From contig JAITBH010000022.1 of NCBI GenBank assembly GCA_031283745.1, positions 1 to 12,966 on the forward strand: a DNA stretch of 12,966 nucleotides, written 5' to 3'. A program made the translations under genes and the position numbers. The DNA is from Candidatus Ectomicrobium neotermitis (GTDB lineage Bacteria > Elusimicrobiota > Endomicrobiia > Endomicrobiales > Endomicrobiaceae). Positions 6,478 to 12,546 of this stretch are shown in pieces (position 1 is the stretch's first letter; the number at the start of each line of letters is the position of its first letter). The notes beneath the pieces are model-generated. The model was not told where the DNA came from, searched no databases, and worked only from the letters and a program-made list of their open reading frames with translations.

Positions 6478-6840
6478 GGCGGGCGTTCCACCCGAGTGGT
6501 TAGTGGTTAGTCAACGACCAACCTTCGGCGGGCGTTCCACCCGGAACGACAGGGAAAGAAAGGGAACGAAAGGGAACGACAGGGAACTGCCACAACCACG
6601 ACCACGGCGAACAGCAACGACGAACGGCAGGGCTTAGGGAAAGAAAGGGGAAGAAAGGGAACGACAGGGAACTGCCACGACCACGGCGAACCCGCCGAAC
6701 AGAATGGCGGGCAGGCGGCAACGACAGGGAACGGCACTATCGGCGGGCGTTCCACCCGAGTGGTTAGTGATTAGTGGGTAGTGGTTAGTAAAAGGCAAAG
6801 ACCACGACACAACACGGCAAGGCAAACGGCGAATGAACGG
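6478..6840 (+). repeat. mosaic repeat array in the Sir2 3' UTR
   Basis: This array contains three exact copies of GGCGGGCGTTCCACCCG (6478-6494, 6527-6543, 6742-6758). Two of them continue straight into AGTGGTTAGTG heptamers. Between them are decamer blocks AAAGGGAACG/ACAGGGAACT (6549-6588 and 6634-6673) and repeated CCACGGCGAAC words (about 6602 and 6680). It starts 9 nt after the Sir2 stop and runs to the shared terminator at 6846. The short open frames here, which would encode Ser/Phe/Pro-rich peptides on the minus strand, are repeat by-products. With the array on the pckG side it fills the 627-bp gene-free interval 6469-7095. Confidence 0.9.
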
Positions 6841-6845
6841 CAAAG

Positions 6846-6879
6846 AAAAACCCCCTCCCATAATAAGGAGGGGGTTTTT
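6846..6879. terminator. bidirectional terminator between sir2 and pckG
   Basis: A 13-bp perfect stem (6846-6858 with 6867-6879) has an 8-nt loop. The A-run on the left and T-run on the right make it work in both directions. It serves the convergent Sir2 and pckG messages, 377 bp and 216 bp after their stop codons respectively; both gaps are filled by repeat arrays or repeat-like sequence. Confidence 0.92.
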
Positions 6880-6943
6880 TATGCCAGTTGCGGGCTATTT
6901 TAATTTTGTTTTGCCTTTTTGCTTTTTTGTCTTTTTGCCTTTG

Positions 6944-7107
6944 TTTTTGTCGTTTCTGTTGTAGTTCACTAATCACTAACCACTGATCACTTGCCGTTTT
7001 TGTCGTTGCAGTTGTAGTTCACTAACCACTAATCACTGATCACTCGCCGTTTTTGTCGTTTCTGTTGTAGTTCACTAACCACTAACCACTAATCACTAAT
7101 CACTGTC
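6944..7107 (-). repeat. 53-bp tandem repeat with internal heptamers, pckG 3' UTR
   Basis: Two full 53-bp units (6944-6996, 6997-7049) and a third variant unit (7050-7107) run into the pckG coding end. Each unit has a TTTTTGTCGTT(T/G)C(T/A)GTTGTAGTT part and a block of about three heptamers (CACTAAC/CACTAAT/CACTGAT). The pckG stop codon (7098..7096) is inside the last heptamer block. There are no unique spacers, so this is not a CRISPR array. Between the array and the terminator (6880-6943) is a related pyrimidine-rich stretch on the plus strand. Confidence 0.9.
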
Positions 7108-8886
7108 GTTCAGTCGTGCTTTGAGTTCAGATAGGATTTTTCTTAACTCTTGAGGTATTTTGTTGTCGAATTTGGAGTAAAACTCCTCGATCTGCTCTAC
7201 TTCGGTTTTCCATTTATCCTTGTCTATACTTAAAAGCTCGTCCATCGTCTCGGGTTTTATATCAAGCCCTGTTAGATTTATTCCATCTTTTGTCGGAGAA
7301 AGGCCAATCTCGTTTTCAACAGCCTCAGCCCTTTCCTCTATCCTGTCTATCATCCATTTGATGATGCGGAAATTTTCTCTAAAGCCAGGCCACATAAATT
7401 TCCCATCTTCATCTTTCCTAAACCAGTTGACCATAAAAATCTTGGGCGGCTTTTTTAACTTTTTACCTATCTCAAGCCAGTGGCTGAAATACTCCCCCAT
7501 ATTGTAACCGCAGAAAGGAAGCATAGCCATGGGGTCGCGCCTGAGAGTTCCTTGCGATCCAGTTGAGGCGGCTGTAGTTTCTGAGCCGATAGTTGAGGCG
7601 GCAAAAACTCCGCTTTCCCAATCCCGGCATTCATAAACTAAAGGAATAGTATCTTTGCGTCTGCCGCCAAAAATTATCCCGGAAATGGGGACGCCTTTGG
7701 GGTTATCAAATTCAGGCGAGAGAGTTGGACAATTATAAATGGAGACCGTAAAGCGCGAATTTGGGTGGGCTGCGGGTTTTCCGGAGGTTTTATCGTAAGC
7801 CTGCCCGTGCCAATCGGTGAGATTTTCAGGGGTTTCGTCGGTCAAATTTTCCCACCAAGGGGTATTGTCATCATTATTTATCGCTGTGTTGGTAAACAAA
7901 GTGGGAAAAAAATTATCGTTTTTGAGTGTTTCCATCATGACGGGGTTGGTTTTAGAACTTGTTCCGGGCGCCACTCCAAAAAATCCCGCCTCTGGATTTA
8001 AGGCATACATCTGACCCGACCTTGAAACATTTATCCAAGCAATGTCATCGCCAAGCGTGAAAATTTTATAGCCATTAAAAATAGGCTCAAGCAAAGCCAA
8101 ATTTGTTTTCCCGCAAGCTGATGGGAAAGCGCCTAAGAAATAAGAAACTTTGCCGTCTGGGGATTTGACCCCGATGATGATCATATGTTCTGCCAGCCAC
8201 CCTTCTTGTCTGCCTAAGTAGGAGGCAATTCTTAACGAATAACATTTTTTGCCAAGCAAAGCGTTTCCTCCATAGCCCGAGCCAAAACTCATAACAGTAT
8301 TTTCTTGAGGAAAGTGCATAATGAACCGTTTTTGTGGGTCAACCTCGCCGATAGAGTGCAGCCCTCTAAAAAAATTGTCAGACGACCCAATTCTTTTTAT
8401 CGCCTCTTTGCCGATGCGGGTCATAATACGCATACTTAGGGCAACATAGATTGAATCTGTAACCTGCACACAATTTTTTGCCATCGTGGAGCTGGGGGTT
8501 CCCATTATAAAAGGTATGACAAACATAGTCCTGCCTTTCATGCAGCCCTTAAACAAAGTGTTCATCTTCTTTTTTGCTTCGTGGGGATCCATCCAAAGAT
8601 TGTTTGGTCCTGCTTGGGATTTTGTGAGTGTGCAAACATAGGTGAGATGTTCTGTGCGGGCTACATCGTTGGGGTTTGATTGATGATAAAAAGAGTTGGG
8701 ATAAACATTACCGTTTAACTTTTTTAACACTACCCTTCCGTCGACTTCGCTTTTTTGGGCTAAATCTGCCAGTTGCTTAGCCTCATTATTTCCCCCCTCC
8801 ATAATAAACACTTCATCAGGTTCCATCAGCTCCCTCATTTCCTCTATAAATTTTTCAAAGGGAGAAACTTCGTGAATGTTCTTCAT
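7096..8886 (-). CDS. pckG: GTP-dependent phosphoenolpyruvate carboxykinase
   Basis: PEPCK (GTP type) interconverts oxaloacetate + GTP with PEP + CO2 + GDP in the cytosol. In fermenters it often runs toward oxaloacetate for succinate formation and can be the main PEP-carboxylating step. All 596 residues, the family length, are present. Seen: the P-loop AFPSACGKTN (253-262) with hyper-reactive Cys258, the metal-site LGDDIAWI (278-285), the nucleotide-site FGGRRKDTIP (406-415) and the conserved YNMGEYFSHW (461-470). The start at 8886 is the only good ATG for the conserved N-terminus; the GAGG SD is rather far (14 nt) and sits inside a four-codon mini-frame (ATG AGG AAA TAG). The last codons (Asn-Asp-Ser-Asp-stop) come from a heptamer repeat junction. 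ndk lies upstream in the same direction, 213 bp away. Confidence 0.97.
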   Translation of the reverse strand: MKNIHEVSPFEKFIEEMRELMEPDEVFIMEGGNNEAKQLADLAQKSEVDGRVVLKKLNGNVYPNSFYHQSNPNDVARTEHLTYVCTLTKSQAGPNNLWMDPHEAKKKMNTLFKGCMKGRTMFVIPFIMGTPSSTMAKNCVQVTDSIYVALSMRIMTRIGKEAIKRIGSSDNFFRGLHSIGEVDPQKRFIMHFPQENTVMSFGSGYGGNALLGKKCYSLRIASYLGRQEGWLAEHMIIIGVKSPDGKVSYFLGAFPSACGKTNLALLEPIFNGYKIFTLGDDIAWINVSRSGQMYALNPEAGFFGVAPGTSSKTNPVMMETLKNDNFFPTLFTNTAINNDDNTPWWENLTDETPENLTDWHGQAYDKTSGKPAAHPNSRFTVSIYNCPTLSPEFDNPKGVPISGIIFGGRRKDTIPLVYECRDWESGVFAASTIGSETTAASTGSQGTLRRDPMAMLPFCGYNMGEYFSHWLEIGKKLKKPPKIFMVNWFRKDEDGKFMWPGFRENFRIIKWMIDRIEERAEAVENEIGLSPTKDGINLTGLDIKPETMDELLSIDKDKWKTEVEQIEEFYSKFDNKIPQELRKILSELKARLNDSD

Positions 8887-8996
8887 CGTTTGTTCTATTT
8901 CCTCATTTTTTTAGTGTTGTTCCTCGCCCCCGAGCCGAAAAAAAAGGCTTTGACGAGCTTTGCGGGCATGCTGCGGCGGGTGTACCGCCCCCAGTC

Positions 8997-9108
8997 GGCG
9001 GGCGTTCCACCCGAGTGATTAGTGGTTAGTGGTTAGTAAACGACCAAGTCCACTGCGGTTGCTGTTGCAGTTCACTAACCACTAACCACTAATCACTGAT
9101 CACTGCCG
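8997..9108. repeat. head-to-head mosaic repeats between ndk and pckG
   Basis: On the plus strand an exact 17-mer GGCGGGCGTTCCACCCG (8997-9013) is followed by three heptamers (9014-9037). After 36 nt the exact reverse complement of that 24-nt heptamer block appears (9074-9097), with one further GATCACT unit entering the ndk coding end. The two 24-nt arms are a perfect inverted repeat able to form a long hairpin. Just left of it, 8973-8990 (GGCGGGTGTACCGCCCCC) looks like a diverged GC-rich copy. The ndk stop (9102..9100) is inside the array. Confidence 0.88.
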
Positions 9109-9621
9109 TTCTGACCAAACTTCCTCTTCCCTCTGCGAGACGACGGCTCTTTTGGTGGGATATATCTTATTGACTATTTCCTCCGGCTTAAACCACAACT
9201 TTATTTCTCTTTCTGCTTCTTTTGAGTCTGATGAGCAGTGAACTACATTTTCATATACCCCTTTGGTGGTAATTCTGCCATAAGCCCCTCTTATCGACAC
9301 TGGATCTGCGTCCTCAGGGTTTGTGGCGCCCGCTATTTTTCTCATTCTTGCTATAGCGTCCTCGCCTTGATAGACAAAAGCCAGCACTCTGTCCCATGGT
9401 TCTCCGTATATTTTTCCCTGTATATAGTCTGCAAGTTCATTAAAAAAAGGTTTATCTTTGAGCTGGAAATAGTGCTTTTCGGCAAGTTCTCTGCTGACTT
9501 TTACGACTTTTGCACCGATAATAACCATTCTCGCCTCTGAGAGTTTGGTCAGAATGTTGCCAGTTAGGGATTTTTTCACGCCGTCGGGCTTAATTAAAAT
9601 TAAAAGTTGTTCTACTGCCAT
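9100..9621 (-). CDS. ndk: nucleoside diphosphate kinase
   Basis: NDK equalises nucleoside triphosphate pools through a phospho-histidine intermediate in the cytoplasm. Seen: Lys11 in LIKPDGV, HYFQLKDKPFF (50-60), RKIAGATNPEDADPVSIRG (94-112) and the catalytic His128 in ENVVHCSSDS, where most relatives have NVIHGSDS. At 173 residues it is longer than the usual 135-155. There is a short insertion around KIYGEPWDR (70-78) and a charged C-terminal tail of about 25 residues, the last of which (Arg-Gln-stop) are encoded by repeat sequence. An SD (AAGGAGAA) sits 5 nt before the start. Upstream are a long hairpin and an octamer array that may lie in its leader; pckG follows in the same direction. GTP supply for pckG is a plausible link, but only inferred. 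Confidence 0.95.
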   Translation of the reverse strand: MAVEQLLILIKPDGVKKSLTGNILTKLSEARMVIIGAKVVKVSRELAEKHYFQLKDKPFFNELADYIQGKIYGEPWDRVLAFVYQGEDAIARMRKIAGATNPEDADPVSIRGAYGRITTKGVYENVVHCSSDSKEAEREIKLWFKPEEIVNKIYPTKRAVVSQREEEVWSERQ

Positions 9622-9670
9622 AATCTTTCTCCTTAAATTGAAAAGTTGCTGGACATCCCCTATACATAAA

Positions 9671-9706
9671 AAGAGAAACGACCCTTTTTGCAGGGTCGTT
9701 TCTCTT
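9671..9706 (-). terminator. 15-bp hairpin in the ndk leader, terminator- or attenuator-like
   Basis: A perfect 15-bp stem (9671-9685 with 9692-9706) has a 6-nt loop. On the minus strand it is followed by a short U-rich tract (TTTAT), ending about 50 nt before the ndk start. On the plus strand there is no T-run. No complete gene lies upstream on the minus strand, so it may be a leader attenuator or an mRNA-stabilising hairpin for ndk. Confidence 0.6.
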
Positions 9707-9725
9707 GTGAGTCTACATCCACTGC

Positions 9726-9781
9726 TACTGCGTCACTGCATTACTGCACTACTGCATTACTGCATTACTGCATTACTGCAA
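9726..9781. repeat. tandem octamer TACTGCAT, seven units
   Basis: Seven consecutive 8-bp units close to TACTGCAT: 9726-9733, 9734-9741, 9742-9749, 9750-9757, 9758-9765, 9766-9773 and 9774-9781. Three are exact in a row, the others have one or two changes. It lies in the divergent ndk/DUF1015 gap (9622-9935). That gap otherwise holds the ndk hairpin, about 90 bp with no recognised feature, and the DUF1015 promoter. The open frame across the octamers is an artefact. Confidence 0.92.
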
Positions 9782-9873
9782 CTACAGTTGCTAATGGCAA
9801 ACGAGATTATACATGAAAGATTGTTTTTTTGCAAAAACAGGGCTGTCTGCCTCAAACGGGGGGCAAGAGTAAA

Positions 9874-9885
9874 TTTAGTATAATC
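9874..9885 (+). promoter_or_regulatory. -10 region of the DUF1015-cvpA-hisG operon
   Basis: TTTAGTATAATC contains a consensus TATAAT (9879-9884) about 50 bp before the chosen DUF1015 start. It is identical over 12 bases to the -10 region of the GH1 promoter. No good -35 hexamer is visible 16-18 bp upstream. Confidence 0.55.
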
Positions 9886-9935
9886 GACGACAGCGAGACG
9901 TTTTGAGCACAAATTTTTATGGTTTTGGAGGAAAA

Positions 9936-11156
9936 ATGCCGAAAATTGAACCTTTTAGAGCAATTAGGTATTCAAAAAATATCATTAACGATTTCATCTG
10001 CCCGCCCTACGATGTAATAAACCCCAAAGAAAAGAAAACCCTTCAGAAAAAATCCCCTTTTAACATTGTAAATATAGAACTTCCCGACCCGGTCGGTGCA
10101 AAGAACAAGTATAAACACGCTGCGAAACTGTTTAAGGAGTGGCAGGCGGAAGGGATATTAAAGCAGGATGATGAGCCTGGTCTCTATGTGTATGAGCAAG
10201 TTTTTAATGATCACGGCATAAAAATGACAAGAAGAGGCTTTTTTGCAGCGCTTAAACTTGAAAATCCCCATGCGGGCAAGGGGGCGGTTAAACCTCACGA
10301 GAAAACTTTAGACAAACCTAAAGCGGACAGATTGAGCCTGCTCAAAGCAGTAAAAGCCAATATCAGCCCGATTTTTGGGCTTTTTGACGATGAAAAACTT
10401 TATGTTGTCAATTTGTTGAAAAAAATCTCCTCAAAAAGGAAGCCCGCAGCAGCGGCAGTCGATGAGGACGGGGTTTTTCACAAATTGTGGACAATTTCAG
10501 ACCAAGAGATTATAGGGGATATAAAAAAGTATGTGGATAATAAGAAAATGTTCATTGCAGACGGCCACCATAGATATGAAACAGCGTGGAACTATAGCCA
10601 GCTAAAGAAAGAAAAGGACAAAAACTATAGTGCAGACAAGGAATACAACTATGTTTTGGCTTTTTTGTGTCCGATAGAGGATCCCGGCATATCCATTTGG
10701 CCAACCCATCGGGTGATAGAAAAACCTCAAGATTTAGAAGCAAATATTGAAAAGTTTTTCGACATCTACCCGGCAAAAGATTTTTCTAAACTTTCAAAGA
10801 AGGATATTCAGCCGATTTCCCTTTATATGGACAAAAAGCAGACCGTTTTGACAATAAAAAAAGAGGACATACTCAAAAAAGTGATGAAAAATAAAGGTAA
10901 AGCCTACAGAAATTTAGCAGTCAGCATTCTCCACTATATTTTGATGCCAAAAATTGATGCCTCAGACTTTGAATATGTCAAAGATGAGAAAGAGGCAGTA
11001 ATTCTTGCCGTAAAAACTAACCGCATAGCCCTCATCGTCCCCTCCACCCCAGTTCAATCCCTCAAAACCATTTGTTTAAGCAATGAGATGATGCCTCAAA
11101 AATCCACATACTTTTATCCTAAACTTGCCAGCGGGATAGTCATAAAAAACATATGA
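9936..11156 (+). CDS. DUF1015 family protein
   Basis: A 406-residue conserved cytoplasmic protein of the DUF1015 (COG4198) family, whose activity is not established. Family hallmarks seen: the N-terminal PFRAIRYS and CPPYDVI (about 22-28), the HEKTLDKPKADR segment, and the strongly conserved ADGHHRYETAWNY at about 208-220, which looks like an active or binding site. I chose the ATG at 9936 because GGAGG precedes it by 5 nt; the longer frame from a TTG at 9903 has no SD and adds 11 residues not typical of the family. The stop overlaps the cvpA start (ATGA), implying translational coupling. It is first in an operon with cvpA and hisG. A DnaA-box word at 10532-10540 is explained by Val-Asp-Asn codons. 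Confidence 0.9.
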   Translation: MPKIEPFRAIRYSKNIINDFICPPYDVINPKEKKTLQKKSPFNIVNIELPDPVGAKNKYKHAAKLFKEWQAEGILKQDDEPGLYVYEQVFNDHGIKMTRRGFFAALKLENPHAGKGAVKPHEKTLDKPKADRLSLLKAVKANISPIFGLFDDEKLYVVNLLKKISSKRKPAAAAVDEDGVFHKLWTISDQEIIGDIKKYVDNKKMFIADGHHRYETAWNYSQLKKEKDKNYSADKEYNYVLAFLCPIEDPGISIWPTHRVIEKPQDLEANIEKFFDIYPAKDFSKLSKKDIQPISLYMDKKQTVLTIKKEDILKKVMKNKGKAYRNLAVSILHYILMPKIDASDFEYVKDEKEAVILAVKTNRIALIVPSTPVQSLKTICLSNEMMPQKSTYFYPKLASGIVIKNI

Positions 11157-11677
11157 CAGGCTTTGTATTTGACATTCTATTTATCGTTTCAATGGCTCTT
11201 ATTGGGTATTTTGGTTGGAAAGCAGGTTTGACAAGAAGCATTTTTGCTGCAGGGGCGGGATTTGCCGCAGTTTTAGTTGCCCACCTTTATCCAAATCAAG
11301 ACGGAATAAACTTTTATTTAATTTTTGCCATAACAGCCGCTATCATTTTTTTGATAGGGGCTTTTGTTTTTAGAGCGGTTCACTTTTTTTATATGACCAT
11401 CATCGACAAAATCGGCGGGGCGGTTTTGGGTATGGCAATCTGGGTGACAGTGGCGGTAAACATCATAATGCCTTCGATAGATTTTTCTATGGACAAGGGC
11501 AAGAGTTCAAATTATGGAGGTCGTTTATATACCACGATAGATGAAAACATCGAAAAACATTTTCCCGTTTTCCGTCAAAAAGAGCCGATAAACTTAGAGC
11601 AAAGCATAAGCCGGAAAATAGATGAGGCAGCAGCAAAGACTAAGGAATTAAAAAATTTCATAGAGGAGAAAAAATGA
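11153..11677 (+). CDS. CvpA family membrane protein
   Basis: A 174-residue inner-membrane protein with four hydrophobic segments (about 3-21, 28-47, 52-74, 85-105) and a soluble, charged, helical C-terminal tail. This architecture, with the N-terminal FDILFIVSMALIGYFGWKAG and the glycine-rich segment before the last helix, matches the CvpA/colicin V production family. CvpA itself supports colicin V production and envelope stress tolerance in enterobacteria; its general role is uncertain. The start overlaps the DUF1015 stop and its own stop overlaps the hisG start, both as ATGA, so it depends on translation of its neighbours. No SD is needed or clearly present. The family call is from topology and the N-terminus, so it is less certain than its neighbours. 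Confidence 0.75.
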   Translation: MTGFVFDILFIVSMALIGYFGWKAGLTRSIFAAGAGFAAVLVAHLYPNQDGINFYLIFAITAAIIFLIGAFVFRAVHFFYMTIIDKIGGAVLGMAIWVTVAVNIIMPSIDFSMDKGKSSNYGGRLYTTIDENIEKHFPVFRQKEPINLEQSISRKIDEAAAKTKELKNFIEEKK

Positions 11678-12546
11678 GCATATTAAAATTAGGTTTTCCA
11701 AAAGGCAGCTTGCAGGCATCAACAGCAGAACTTTTCAAAAAAGCGGGCATACAAATTTATATATCGGAAAGGTCGTATTTCCCAACGAGCAATGATGAGG
11801 AGCTGGAAATTATGCTTATCCGTTCTCAAGAGATGGCAAAGTATGTTGAGGAGGGCGTTTTTGATGCGGGGTTGACGGGTTATGATTGGGTATGCGAAAG
11901 CGGGGCAAAAGTTAAAGAGGTCTGCGAGCTTAAATATGCCAAATCGGGCTTTAGACCTGTCCGCTGGGTTTTGGCTGTTCCTGAGAGCTCAAAAATTAAG
12001 ACGATCAAAGATTTAGAAGGCAAAAGGGTAGCTACGGAGCTGTTTAATTTCACAAAAAAGTATTTTGCAAAAAACGGGGTCAAGGCAAAAATAGAGTTTT
12101 CTTGGGGCGCCACAGAGGCAAAAGCAGGCAACTTGGTGGATGCTATTGTCGAACTCACCGAAACAGGTTCATCTTTAAGAGCTAACAAGTTGAGAGTTAT
12201 CGACGAGATTTTATTGTCTACCACAAGGTTTATCGCTAATCCCGATGCACTAAAAGATAAGTGGAAAAAAGAAAAAATTGAAAGCTTGGCAATTTTGCTC
12301 AAAGGAGCTTTGGCAGCTGAGGGTATGGTGGGCTTAAAGATGAATGTCCCCCAAAAATCCCTTGAGAGCGTTTTGGACGTTTTGCCTGCCTTAAAAAATC
12401 CAACAATATCCCAGCTGTCTCAAGAAAATTGGTTTGCTTTAGAAGTGATATTAGAGGAAAAAACCGTCAAAAAAATTATTCCCGCCCTAAAACGTGCAGG
12501 GGCAGAGGGCATCATCGAATACCCGCTCAACAAAATTATCTACTGA
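11674..12546 (+). CDS. hisG: ATP phosphoribosyltransferase, long form
   Basis: HisG catalyses the first step of histidine synthesis (ATP + PRPP to phosphoribosyl-ATP) in the cytoplasm. At 290 residues it is the long form, with the catalytic core at about 1-210 and an ACT-like regulatory domain at about 215-288. It should therefore be feedback-inhibited by histidine and should not need HisZ. Seen: LGFPKGSL (6-13), DAGLTGYDW (64-72) and the PRPP site DAIVELTETGSSLR (156-169). It overlaps cvpA by four bases (ATGA) and an SD-like GAGGAG lies just before the start. No other his genes follow; instead a repeat array begins 8 nt after the stop. There is no visible terminator before the methyltransferase gene. 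Confidence 0.96.
   Translation: MSILKLGFPKGSLQASTAELFKKAGIQIYISERSYFPTSNDEELEIMLIRSQEMAKYVEEGVFDAGLTGYDWVCESGAKVKEVCELKYAKSGFRPVRWVLAVPESSKIKTIKDLEGKRVATELFNFTKKYFAKNGVKAKIEFSWGATEAKAGNLVDAIVELTETGSSLRANKLRVIDEILLSTTRFIANPDALKDKWKKEKIESLAILLKGALAAEGMVGLKMNVPQKSLESVLDVLPALKNPTISQLSQENWFALEVILEEKTVKKIIPALKRAGAEGIIEYPLNKIIY

Noticed and set aside
6500..6861. Several overlapping minus-strand frames with Ser/Phe/Pro-rich repeats
   Set aside because: They are the complement of the AAAGGG decamers and heptamers in the sir2 3' array; no SD, no conserved start and mutually overlapping frames.
6944..7107. Possible CRISPR array
   Set aside because: The 53-bp units are directly adjacent with no unique spacers of constant length, the inner structure is 7-bp tandem repeats, and no cas genes are present.
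8920..8960. Possible terminator in the ndk-pckG gap (AGCC, A-run, GGCT)
   Set aside because: The stem is only 4 bp around a homopolymer loop, too weak to call.
9545..9883. Plus-strand frame with His-Cys-Ile-Thr-Ala-Leu-Leu repeats
   Set aside because: It overlaps ndk antisense and the octamer array; repeat-derived, no SD.
3465..10540. Further DnaA-box words TGTGGATAA at 3465-3473, 5571-5579 and 10532-10540
   Set aside because: Each is inside a gene and explained by Val-Asp-Lys/Asn codons (GTG GAT AAx); not counted as origin evidence.
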